DNA of 41,353 nucleotides from Limiplasma sp958448555 (GTDB taxonomy: Bacteria; Bacillota; Clostridia; Christensenellales; Aristaeellaceae): assembly GCA_958448555.1 (NCBI GenBank), contig CAUDEL010000027.1, positions 1 to 41,353 on the forward strand, written 5' to 3'. The translations under genes were made by a program, and so were the position numbers. Shown here piece by piece: positions 25,852 to 36,292 of this stretch. The notes under the pieces were generated by a model that searched no databases, had not been told where the DNA came from, and saw only the letters and a program-made list of their open reading frames with translations. How positions within the stretch are numbered: the first letter of the stretch is position 1; the number at the start of each line of letters is the position of its first letter.

Positions 25852-26618
25852 GCCCGTCCTCCTTTCAGCTGCCCGCGCATCGCGGCCGCGCCCAGCGCCA
25901 GAAGGCCGTTGTCGCTGCCGCACATGTTGATCTGCATGCCGCGCGTCAGCCACGTAACCAGCGGCCCCGCAGAGCCGAAATGCACCCCGGACCACTTGCC
26001 GTTGGCCCGCGCCGCCGCGATCACGCGCTCGAAGGCGGCCACGATGTCGGGATGGTCGAACTGCCCCAGGATGCCGTAGTCCTGCGTCATGTCGTTGGGG
26101 CCGATGAAGCCCACGTCGATGCCCTCGACCGCCAGGATGGACTCGATGTTCTCCACGCCGCGGCGCGACTCGATCTGGCACATCAGCAGCGTTTCGTCGT
26201 TGGCGCGCGGCATGTACGTCTCGCCGCTGACCTTGGCAAAGTCCGTGTGCGGCCGCGACAGCGACACCCCGCGATGCCCAAGAGGCGCGTACTTGGCGCA
26301 GTCCACCAGCATGCGCGCCTGCTCGGCGGTTTCGGTGTTGGGCAGAAGCAGGCCGCTTGCGCCCATCTCCATGAACTTGAGCGCGTGCTCGCGCCGCATC
26401 TCCGGGATGCGAACCAGCGCGGGAATCTCCGCCCCCCGCGCCACGGCGATGATGTTGGCCGCCTCACGGGTGGTGAAGGAGCCGTGCTCGCAGTCGATGA
26501 TGAAAAAGTCAAAGCCGCAGCTTTTGAGGATCTTGCCGATGTCGGGGCTGGCGAAGGTGGCCACCATGGTGCCCAGCACCTGCTCGCCGTTTCTGAGCCG
26601 CTGTTTGAGAGAAACCAT
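25848..26618 (-). CDS. HpcH/HpaI-type class II aldolase
   Basis: The 256-residue product has the family pattern: GFDFFIIDCEHGSF (catalytic His), PALVRIPE (Arg that binds pyruvate), MCQIESRRGVENIE (metal-binding Glu), and GFIGPNDMTQDYG (metal-binding Asp). Such enzymes reversibly cleave 2-keto-4-hydroxy acids to pyruvate and an aldehyde, as in the glucarate (GarL) and aromatic (HpaI) routes. ATG 26618 follows GGAAGG. It lies between the PfkB and hydroxyacid dehydrogenase genes. Confidence 0.92.
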   Translation of the reverse strand: MVSLKQRLRNGEQVLGTMVATFASPDIGKILKSCGFDFFIIDCEHGSFTTREAANIIAVARGAEIPALVRIPEMRREHALKFMEMGASGLLLPNTETAEQARMLVDCAKYAPLGHRGVSLSRPHTDFAKVSGETYMPRANDETLLMCQIESRRGVENIESILAVEGIDVGFIGPNDMTQDYGILGQFDHPDIVAAFERVIAAARANGKWSGVHFGSAGPLVTWLTRGMQINMCGSDNGLLALGAAAMRGQLKGGRA

Positions 26619-26652
26619 GCCCTTATCCTTCCTTTCGCAGATTTCGCCGCCC

Positions 26653-27663
26653 TTACGCCACGCTGTCCAGCGGCATGCAGGTCACGCGGCAGGCGTCCGA
26701 GGCGGCCAGTGCCTCCACCTCCGCGCGGCTTGGGAGCGCCATGCCGATCGCACCGCGCCGCGTGATGACCAGCGTGCCCGCGCTGTTGCAAAACGCCGCC
26801 AGATGCGTCAGCGGCATCTCCTCCTGCAGGCCCACGCACAGCGCCGCCGCCAGCGTGTCGCCCGCGCCGGTGGGGTCCACGGCCTCCCGGTCGATCCCCT
26901 CCGCCACGGCCACCTGGCCGTCCATGCTCAGCACGGCGCCGTCCTTGTCGCGGGTCAGCGCCACCACCCGCGGCCCCATGCGGTGCAGGGCGCGCAGCAC
27001 GTTGCCCACGCTCGTTTCCCCGGTGAGGAACTGCCCCTCGCTGAGGGTGGGGGCTACGATGTCCGCGTTTCGCACCGCCCAGAGCATGCGCTCAAGCGCT
27101 TCCCCGCCGGAAAGCTCATGGCGGATGTTGGGGTCGAAGGACACCAGCACGCCCCTGTCGCGCGCGATCCTCACCAGCTGCTCGCAGGCCCCGCGTATCT
27201 GGGGCGTGAGCTCCAGCAGCATGCCCGGAAAGTGCACCGCGTAGGCGCCGGCGATGTACGCTTCGTCCAGATCCTCGGCGGACAGCAGGCTGCCGACCGA
27301 GTTGCGGCGGTAATACTGGTAGTTCCGGCCGCCCCCGGAAAGGTATTCCAGAAAGGCCAGGCCGATCTGCCCCTCGCCGGAGACGGCGACATGGCTGAGG
27401 TCCACGCCCTGCTCCTGCAACGTGCGCATGACCATCCGGCTCAGGCTGTCCCGGCCCACCTTCCCGATGAAGCCGCACCGCCCCCCCAGGAGCACCGCCG
27501 CGCACGCGAAAATGCCCGCCGAGCCGCTGGCCGTTTTGATGACGGCGCCGGCGTCCTCGATGCGCATGCCCGTGCGTTCGGGCACCAGGTCCACAAGCAG
27601 CTCCCCGAGGGCCAGGATCGGTTTCCGTGTAAGAGGGCCGGCGTTGGATCCGTTCAATTCCAT
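26653..27663 (-). CDS. PfkB-family carbohydrate kinase
   Basis: The 336-residue product has both ribokinase signatures: a GSAGIFACAAVLLGGRCGFIGKVGRD stretch near residues 47-72 (shown in part) and DPTGAGDTLAAAL near residue 265 with the catalytic Asp. It resembles 2-keto-3-deoxygluconate and fructokinase-type members in length and in the AFLEYLSGG strand. It is first in the leftward three-gene operon. The ribosome binding site is weak (GAGAAAGTGG). A consensus promoter and an operator candidate lie upstream. Confidence 0.9.
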   Translation of the reverse strand: MELNGSNAGPLTRKPILALGELLVDLVPERTGMRIEDAGAVIKTASGSAGIFACAAVLLGGRCGFIGKVGRDSLSRMVMRTLQEQGVDLSHVAVSGEGQIGLAFLEYLSGGGRNYQYYRRNSVGSLLSAEDLDEAYIAGAYAVHFPGMLLELTPQIRGACEQLVRIARDRGVLVSFDPNIRHELSGGEALERMLWAVRNADIVAPTLSEGQFLTGETSVGNVLRALHRMGPRVVALTRDKDGAVLSMDGQVAVAEGIDREAVDPTGAGDTLAAALCVGLQEEMPLTHLAAFCNSAGTLVITRRGAIGMALPSRAEVEALAASDACRVTCMPLDSVA

Positions 27664-27700
27664 TTTGATCGCACCACTTTCTCTTTGTCACGACACAAGA

Positions 27701-27713
27701 ATATTAGTAATAA
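27701..27713. promoter_or_regulatory. Operator candidate upstream of the PfkB gene
   Basis: ATATTAGTAATAA is a near-perfect palindrome around a central G. It shares TATTAGT with the LacI gene's own promoter and TATTAG with the 17-kb intergenic region. It lies downstream of the PfkB transcript start. Confidence 0.55.
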
Positions 27714-27745
27714 ATATGAAAATATAAATAATATCCAGCGTCCTT

Positions 27746-27774
27746 AGTATATCGGACAAACGCTTGAATGTCAA
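27746..27774 (-). promoter_or_regulatory. SigA promoter of the PfkB-aldolase-dehydrogenase operon
   Basis: On the minus strand TTGACA (27769-27774) is followed by a 17-bp spacer and TATACT (27746-27751). The match to consensus is strong, so an unbound promoter should be active and control must come from a repressor. Confidence 0.8.
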
Positions 27775-27830
27775 GAAAAATCGCATAAAAACGGCGCGGG
27801 AAAAACGGCGGATCGAACGGGCCGAATCCG

Positions 27831-27858
27831 TTGACAAGCGATTAATTTTCGTTATAAT
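27831..27858 (+). promoter_or_regulatory. SigA promoter of the LacI-family regulator gene
   Basis: TTGACA (27831-27836) and TATAAT (27853-27858) are both perfect, with a 16-bp spacer. The promoter points away from the PfkB promoter; the two -35 boxes are 56 bp apart. Confidence 0.8.
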
Positions 27859-27869
27859 ATTAGTGATGA
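27857..27869. promoter_or_regulatory. Operator candidate over the LacI gene transcription start
   Basis: ATATTAGTGATGA overlaps the end of the -10 box and the start site. It matches the PfkB operator at 11 of 13 positions. It suggests negative autoregulation. Confidence 0.5.
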
Positions 27870-27893
27870 AAAACGGAAAGGAAAAGGTGCATC

Positions 27894-28973
27894 ATGAAAA
27901 AGGCGACCTCGCAGGATGTTGCGGCTGCGGCCGGCGTATCCCAGGCCACCGTATCGCTGATCCTCAACAACAGCAGCAAGATCACCTTCAGCAGCGAAAC
28001 ACGCGAGCGCGTGCTGGAGGCCGCCCGACAGCTCAATTACCAGCTTCCCGTGCGCAAAAAGGCCAGCGCGCAGGCGGGCTTGCGCATGCTGCTGGTGCTC
28101 ACCCCCACGCTGACCAACCAGTATTATTCCGAAATCATCCAGACCATCGAGGAATATGCCGACAGCCTGGACTACCGTGTGATCGTGTGCAACACCTTCC
28201 GAAAGCCCGAGCTTGAGAAATTCTATCTCAATACCTTTGTCGGCGCGCGTGTGGACGGCCTCATCTATACCTTCCTGCCCAGCTTTCCAAGGCAGGTGGA
28301 GAAGATCGCCGACACGCTTCCCACGGTCATCATCGGGGAAAAGCAGGACGAGCTGAGCGTATGCTCCATCGAGCTTCGAAACGTTACGGCGGGCGCGCTG
28401 CTGGCCGAGCATCTCTACCAGCTCGGACACCGCCGGATGGTCTTTATCTCCACCCCCTTCAACCAGCTCTCCCTGGCGCGCAGCCAGCGCCTGGAGGGCA
28501 TCCGCCGCCAACTGGAGTCCCACGGCGTGCGGGACGGGCTGGAGGTTCTCTCCGCCGAGCGCAGCGCCGAGGCCGACACCCTTTCGGAAGGCCTGCCCTA
28601 CGAGTACAACGTCGGCCGCGCGCTGACCGCCGAGCTCATTCGCCGCCGCAGCAAGGCCACGGCCCTCATCGGCGTCAACGACATGACGGCCCTGGGCATC
28701 CTCGCCCAGCTGAACGCGCAGGGCATCCGCGTCCCGGGCGAGGTCTCCGTCTGCGGCTTTGACAACGTCTTTTCCTCGGCCATCACCACTCCCAGCCTCA
28801 CCACCATCGATCATCACCTGCGCACCCGCTGCCAGGCGGCCGTGGACATGGTGACCTCCCGCCCGGCTCCCTCTGTGCTTCCCGTTCCATTTGTCAACAA
28901 AATCGAATATACCCCGCAGCTTGTCGTGCGGGGCTCGACGGGCAAGGCGCGAACGGAGGCGGCGGAGGCCTGA
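27894..28973 (+). CDS. LacI-family transcriptional regulator
   Basis: The 359-residue product starts with a LacI DNA-binding domain (SQDVAAAAGVSQATVSLILNN, then ETRERVLEAARQLNYQLP as the hinge helix). A periplasmic-binding-type sensor follows, with LRMLLVLTPTLTNQYYSEII, LIGVNDMTALGILAQLNAQG and VSVCGFDNVFSSAITTPSLT. ATG 27894 has GGAAAAGG upstream. It is divergent from the PfkB operon, and shared operator motifs occur at both ends of the island, so it is probably the island's repressor. The effector is unknown. The gene carries a strong promoter of its own. Confidence 0.94.
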   Translation: MKKATSQDVAAAAGVSQATVSLILNNSSKITFSSETRERVLEAARQLNYQLPVRKKASAQAGLRMLLVLTPTLTNQYYSEIIQTIEEYADSLDYRVIVCNTFRKPELEKFYLNTFVGARVDGLIYTFLPSFPRQVEKIADTLPTVIIGEKQDELSVCSIELRNVTAGALLAEHLYQLGHRRMVFISTPFNQLSLARSQRLEGIRRQLESHGVRDGLEVLSAERSAEADTLSEGLPYEYNVGRALTAELIRRRSKATALIGVNDMTALGILAQLNAQGIRVPGEVSVCGFDNVFSSAITTPSLTTIDHHLRTRCQAAVDMVTSRPAPSVLPVPFVNKIEYTPQLVVRGSTGKARTEAAEA

Positions 28974-29040
28974 AACTGTCAGAAACGGGCTGCCGGGAAG
29001 ACAACGGAAATGCGCAGCGCCGCGCTCCGAAGCATCGGGG

Positions 29041-30393
29041 CTATTGCCCCCGGGAGGCGCTGTTTTCTCCCGGGCGGACGGACCAGTAGACCACGCTGGG
29101 CTGCATCTCAAGGCCATAGGCGCAGGCGAGCTCGTCCACGGTTACAAACATGAAGCCGCGCGCCAGCAGGTATTCGCCCCACAGGGGAACGGATTCATGG
29201 AGATATTTGCCCGTATCATGGCAGAGGATGATGTCGCCCTCGGTGACCTTGTCGCGGAAGGTGTAGAAGATGCGCTCGGCGCTTTTGCCGGTGTAGTCGT
29301 AGGTGTCCACGCTCCATTGGATGATGGGCATGGGCACCCCGGCCTTGACCCAGGTGGGATAGGTGCCGCCGGGGGCGCGGAAGAGCGACGCTTCCTCCCC
29401 AACCAGCGGCAGCGTCCACTCGGCGCTCAGGGCGATCTCCTTGAGCCGGCTCGCGTCCGATTTGAAGGAGCCGCCGCCCCAGTGGTGGAAGGTGTGGGTG
29501 CCGAAGATGTGGTTCTGGTCGTACTGCTTTTGCAGGACGTAGCCGTAGCGCTCCAGCTGCTTGCCCACGGTGAAATAGGTACCGCGCGCGCCGATCTTGC
29601 GAAGCGCGTCCAGCGTGTAGCTGGAGGGATAGTCCTTGGGCCCGTCGTCAAAGGTCACGGCCACCATCTTCCAGCGGCTGTTGTCGGTGGCGGCCAGGCC
29701 CGTCTCCGTCATCAGATCGCGCAGGTCGGGGTAGAAAAAGCGCGCGTGCGTCAGCGTCACCTTGCCGGGCACGATGTCCCCGGCGGCGTAGTGCAGCGTC
29801 AGCTCCATGCCGCTGAGGGTGAAGTCGGCGCCGGCGATGGCCTCCGGCGTACATAGACGACGGATCGCCTCGCTGCTTCGCTCCTCGTTTGGGAAGATGG
29901 CCTCCAGATGCTCCCGCACGCCCCCGGCCAGCACCTCCCACGCCTCGTCCGTAAACAGGTCGGCGAGCGTTATCCGCCGGCCTGTCTCCAGATCCCACGT
30001 GCGGGTGGTGAAGGCGGTGGAGAGCTGCTGCTCCTCGTAGCTCACGCGCGCGATGGTGAGCGTGCTCAGGTATTTTTCGCCCGTGCGGTAGTAGACGGTG
30101 CTGATGTTCAGCACGCTCCCGCGCTCGCCCCGCTTGCGCGGGTCGCTCTGAAGGGTGGGGCTGAGCTCGCGGTCATAGGCGTCCACGATGCTTCGCAGCT
30201 CGGCGTTCACGTCCGGGTTGGCGGTGGTGACGTATTCCTTGTAGACGTAGGCGCTCCCCTCGTCGATCTCGCGCTCGTTTTCCACGACCGTGACGGCGAA
30301 GATCTCCGGCATCGCGTCATATTTGACGGATTCTGCGGCCGCGTTGCCCCAAAGGCACAGCATCGTCAGAACGGCGGCCAAGATACGTTTCAT
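29041..30393 (-). CDS. Secreted polysaccharide deacetylase, PdaC-like
   Basis: The 450-residue product has a signal peptide (residues 1 to about 20, LTMLCLWGNAAA). A DUF3298/DUF4163-type domain follows (residues 25-220, with RTWDLETGRRITLADLFTDE), and then a CE4 NodB domain. CE4 motifs are complete: TFDDGPKDY with the metal Asp, the H-x3-H site in GTHTFHHW near residue 300, RAPGGTYP, and LCHDT near the end. This layout matches B. subtilis PdaC, which deacetylates cell-wall or chitin-type N-acetyl sugars. ATG 30393 is preferred over the ATG two codons upstream, because GAGGGG is 8 bases before it and only 2 before the other. Confidence 0.9.
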   Translation of the reverse strand: MKRILAAVLTMLCLWGNAAAESVKYDAMPEIFAVTVVENEREIDEGSAYVYKEYVTTANPDVNAELRSIVDAYDRELSPTLQSDPRKRGERGSVLNISTVYYRTGEKYLSTLTIARVSYEEQQLSTAFTTRTWDLETGRRITLADLFTDEAWEVLAGGVREHLEAIFPNEERSSEAIRRLCTPEAIAGADFTLSGMELTLHYAAGDIVPGKVTLTHARFFYPDLRDLMTETGLAATDNSRWKMVAVTFDDGPKDYPSSYTLDALRKIGARGTYFTVGKQLERYGYVLQKQYDQNHIFGTHTFHHWGGGSFKSDASRLKEIALSAEWTLPLVGEEASLFRAPGGTYPTWVKAGVPMPIIQWSVDTYDYTGKSAERIFYTFRDKVTEGDIILCHDTGKYLHESVPLWGEYLLARGFMFVTVDELACAYGLEMQPSVVYWSVRPGENSASRGQ

Positions 30394-30444
30394 GCTCATT
30401 TCCCCTCTCCGGGCGGCGCGGGACGCGCCGCCGATCTACCCTGT

Positions 30445-30474
30445 ATTTTACAATACTGCCTCAAAGGGCGTCAA
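30445..30474 (-). promoter_or_regulatory. Promoter of the polysaccharide deacetylase gene
   Basis: On the minus strand TTGACG (30469-30474), an 18-bp spacer and TAAAAT (30445-30450) form a plausible SigA promoter about 50 bp before the start codon. Confidence 0.6.
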
Positions 30475-30521
30475 GGGCCTGCGCCCGGCCGGAACTGTGC
30501 CGGACCAAACTGACCGCTTAT

Positions 30522-30561
30522 CTGATATTTCGTTAACAGATCGGCGGTATATTGATATTCT
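30522..30561 (+). promoter_or_regulatory. Possible Rex-type operator over an upstream hyd promoter
   Basis: CTGATAT-TTCG-TTAACAG (30522-30539) resembles the Rex operator (TTGTTAA-N4-TTAACAA), with 10 of 14 fixed positions matching. TTAACA (30533-30538) can serve as a -35 box, 17 bp before TATTCT (30556-30561). Rex represses NADH-oxidising and hydrogen genes in many Firmicutes. The match is by eye only. Confidence 0.35.
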
Positions 30562-30661
30562 GAAAATCCGTCCGATTCGGATTGAAAGGGTGGGACATGC
30601 TTTTTTTATTGATTCATATGGGGTATTTTCCTATTGATAAAAAAAAGACAAAGTTATTGAT
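30551..30661 (+). repeat. Four direct ATTGAT copies in the hydrogenase leader
   Basis: ATTGAT occurs at 30551, 30608, 30633 and 30656 in the 355-bp AT-rich gap between the deacetylase and hydrogenase genes. The last copy overlaps the -35 box. They could be activator half-sites, or chance in AT-rich DNA. The rest of the gap holds two candidate promoters and a small hairpin (AATCCG/CGGATT); no open reading frame of note was seen. Confidence 0.35.
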
Positions 30662-30685
30662 TTTTTAAAATAAAAGCATTATGAT
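30657..30685 (+). promoter_or_regulatory. Main SigA promoter of the hydrogenase operon
   Basis: TTGATT (30657-30662), a 17-bp spacer and TATGAT (30680-30685) give a good SigA match 64 bp before the TTG start codon. Confidence 0.65.
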
Positions 30686-30748
30686 AGTAACCAAAGATTG
30701 CGAGAACCCCACGACCCTGAAAAACAACATAAGCAGGAGGTACCTACT

Positions 30749-31284
30749 TTGGACGAAAACAACAGGGCTCCATCCCTCCCCTGCGGCGATTGCTGCGGGG
30801 AGGATCAACAGGCGCTTCTTTTGCGCATCGGCGCGCTGGCGCGCGAATACCGCGGCCGCGAAGGGTCGCTGATTCAGGTGCTTCACCTGGCGCAGGGCAT
30901 TTACGGCTACCTGCCGATCGAGGTGCAGCGCGTGATCGCCGATGGCCTGGAGCTTCCCCTGGCGGAGGTTTCGGGCGTGGTGAGCTTCTATTCCTTCTTT
31001 TCCACCCAGCGCCGCGGCAGGCACACCATCCGCGTGTGCCTGGGCACGGCGTGCTACGTGCGCGGGGGCAAGCGCATCGTGGAGCGGCTGCAGGAGTTGC
31101 TGGGGGTCAGCGTAGGCGATACCACGGCGGACGGCCTGTTCACGCTGGAGGTGGCGCGCTGCATCGGCGCGTGCGGGCTGGCTCCGGCCATGTCTATCGA
31201 CGACACGGTCTTTAAGCGCGTCAATCCCGACAACCTGGAGCATATTCTGGCCCAGTACGCCCCCGAAAAGGAGGGAGAAAGCGT

Positions 31285-31288
<4 letters not shown>
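30749..31288 (+). CDS. hydC: NuoE/HydC-type [2Fe-2S] subunit of the hydrogenase complex
   Basis: The 179-residue product has the NuoE thioredoxin-like fold with its four cluster cysteines: CLGTACYVRGG (C-x4-C, near residue 97) and CIGACGLAP (C-x3-C, near 140). The helical N-terminal domain carries LHLAQGIYGYLP and VSGVVSFYSFF, typical of the family. A short N-terminal tail has an additional CGDCC. The start is TTG 30749, because AGGAGG lies 8 bases upstream; an upstream in-frame ATG at 30698 has no such site. The gene overlaps the next by 4 bp (ATGA). It would carry electrons between the flavin subunit and HydA in the trimer. Confidence 0.92.
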
Positions 31289-34368
<3,080 letters not shown>

Positions 34369-34374
34369 GGGCAT

Positions 34375-36159
34375 ATGATCCACCTGACCATCAATCAAAA
34401 GCCCGTGGCCGTCCCCGAAGGGACCACCATCCTCGAAGCGGCGCGCAGCGCCGGCATCGAGATCCCGAGCCTGTGCTACCTAAAGGACGTCCACCGCTTC
34501 GGTTCCTGCCGCATCTGCGTGGTGGAGGTCGAAGGCATGCGCACCCTTCAGGCCTCCTGCATGGCCAAGGTGCGCGAGGGCATGGTGGTGCACACCCACA
34601 GCGCGCGGGTGCGCAAGCGCCGCAAGATGCTCTATGAGCTGATGCTCTCCAGCCATTCCAAGGACTGCCTCTCCTGCGGGCGCAACCAGAGCTGCGAATT
34701 GCAGGCCCTGGGCGAGCGCCTGGGCGTGACCGCCTGCCGCCTCTCGGGCGAGCAGCCGCCGCGCCATGTGGACGTGTCGCCCGCCATCACCCGCGATACC
34801 TCCAAGTGCGTCCTGTGCCGCCGCTGCGTCACCGTGTGCCGGGGCATCCAGCAGGTGGGCGCCATCGCCGCGCAGAACCGCGGCTTTGACACCGTCATCA
34901 GCCCGGCCATGGGCCTGCCGCTCAACGCCACGGCCTGCGCCATGTGCGGCCAGTGCACGGTGGTGTGCCCCACGGGCGCGCTGGCGGAAACCGACGGGCT
35001 GGAGCGGGTCTGGCAGGCGCTGTCCGATCCCGGCAAGCGCGTGGTGGTGCAGACCGCGCCCGCCGTGCGCGCGGCGCTGGGCGAGGCGTTCGGCTATCCC
35101 GTAGGCACCTGCGTCACGGGCAAGATGGCCGCCGCCCTGCACGAGCTGGGCTTTGACGACGTGTTCGACACCAACTTCGCCGCCGACCTGACCATTGTGG
35201 AGGAGGGCACGGAGCTGCTGCGCCGCTTGGAAGCCGCGCTCGGCGGCGGCGAGGCGACGCTGCCCATGATTACCTCCTGCTCGCCGGGGTGGATCAAGCA
35301 CATCGAGCACGCCTTCCCGGACGAGCTTGCGCACCTGTCCACCTGCAAGTCGCCCCACGCCATGCTGGGCGCGCTGGTCAAAAGCTACTACGCCGAAAAG
35401 CTGGGCGTGGACCCGAAGGACCTCTTCGTGGTCTCGGTCATGCCCTGCACGGCCAAGAAATACGAGATCCAGCGCCCGGAGCTTTCCAGCCTGGACGGCG
35501 TGCCGGACGTGGACGCGGTGCTGACCACGCGCGAGCTGGCCCGGATGATTAAGTCCGCCGGCATCGACCTGCGCGCCCTGCCGGAGGGGTCGTTCGACGC
35601 GCCGCTGGGCCTGTCCACGGGCGCGGCGGATATCTTCGGCGTGACCGGCGGGGTGATGGAGGCCGCTTTGCGCACCGTGTGCGAGCTGGTCACGGGCCGC
35701 GAGCTGCCCTTTGAAAACCTGCACGTGACCCCCATCGAGGGGCTGGAGCAGATCAAAACCGCGTCCCTGACCCTGCGGGACACACTGCCCGCCTATCGCC
35801 ACCTGGAGGGCGTGGAGGTCCGGGTGGCCGTCACCTCCGGCCTGGCGGGCGCGGACCGGCTGATGCGCGAGATCGCCAAGGGGCAGTCGCCCTACCACTT
35901 CATCGAGGTCATGGGCTGTCCGGGCGGGTGCGTGAGCGGCGGCGGCCAGCCGCGCACGGACGTGGAGAACTTCCGCGAGCTGCGCTCCCGCGCCCTCTAC
36001 GCCGAGGACGAGGGCAAGCCCCTTCGCAAGAGCCACGAAAACCCGGACCTCCTCCAGCTCTACGAAACCTGGCTGGGCGAGGCGGGCGGCCATCGGGCGC
36101 ACGAGCTGCTCCACACGCGCTACGTACCGAGAGGACTGTACAACGAACGGGTGAAGTAG
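34375..36159 (+). CDS. hydA: [FeFe] hydrogenase catalytic subunit HydA (group A, trimeric type)
   Basis: The 594-residue product has the full modular set. An N-terminal [2Fe-2S] domain is seen in CYLKD and CRICVVEVEG. A His-ligated [4Fe-4S] site follows (HSKDCLSCGRNQSCEL, near 98), then two [4Fe-4S] ferredoxin motifs (CVLCRRCVTVC, CAMCGQCTVVC). The H-cluster motifs are intact: TSCSPGWIKHIE (near 300), MPCTAKKYEIQRPE (near 356) and MGCPGGCVSGGGQP (near 514). It should make or use H2. AGGAGGTAA overlaps the preceding stop. Genes for H-cluster maturation (HydE, HydF, HydG) are not in the window. Confidence 0.96.
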   Translation: MIHLTINQKPVAVPEGTTILEAARSAGIEIPSLCYLKDVHRFGSCRICVVEVEGMRTLQASCMAKVREGMVVHTHSARVRKRRKMLYELMLSSHSKDCLSCGRNQSCELQALGERLGVTACRLSGEQPPRHVDVSPAITRDTSKCVLCRRCVTVCRGIQQVGAIAAQNRGFDTVISPAMGLPLNATACAMCGQCTVVCPTGALAETDGLERVWQALSDPGKRVVVQTAPAVRAALGEAFGYPVGTCVTGKMAAALHELGFDDVFDTNFAADLTIVEEGTELLRRLEAALGGGEATLPMITSCSPGWIKHIEHAFPDELAHLSTCKSPHAMLGALVKSYYAEKLGVDPKDLFVVSVMPCTAKKYEIQRPELSSLDGVPDVDAVLTTRELARMIKSAGIDLRALPEGSFDAPLGLSTGAADIFGVTGGVMEAALRTVCELVTGRELPFENLHVTPIEGLEQIKTASLTLRDTLPAYRHLEGVEVRVAVTSGLAGADRLMREIAKGQSPYHFIEVMGCPGGCVSGGGQPRTDVENFRELRSRALYAEDEGKPLRKSHENPDLLQLYETWLGEAGGHRAHELLHTRYVPRGLYNERVK

Positions 36160-36187
36160 CGCAGCCCCCTTAAAAACCGGCTTCTCC

Positions 36188-36223
36188 CATCCGGGGCGCC
36201 TGCCCGGGCAGGCGCCCCGGATG
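36188..36223. terminator. 36-bp perfect palindrome after hydA
   Basis: The sequence at 36188-36223 is a perfect 36-bp palindrome (18-bp arms beginning CATCCGGGGCGCC), starting 29 bp after the hydA stop. It can form a very stable RNA hairpin, but no T-run follows on the plus strand. On the minus strand a short T-run lies about 10 bases further. It most likely ends or protects the hydrogenase transcript. A protein-binding role cannot be excluded. Confidence 0.6.
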
Positions 36224-36292
36224 CATGAGCATGAAAGCGGAGAGGACGGAAGCAAAAAAGCCCCTATGGGCAACGAAACGGGGAAAACGCGC

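Noticed and set aside
30600..30690. FNR/CRP-type full sites from the ATTGAT copies
   Set aside because: The TTGAT half-sites are not followed by a proper ATCAA half at the right spacing, so only half-sites are present.
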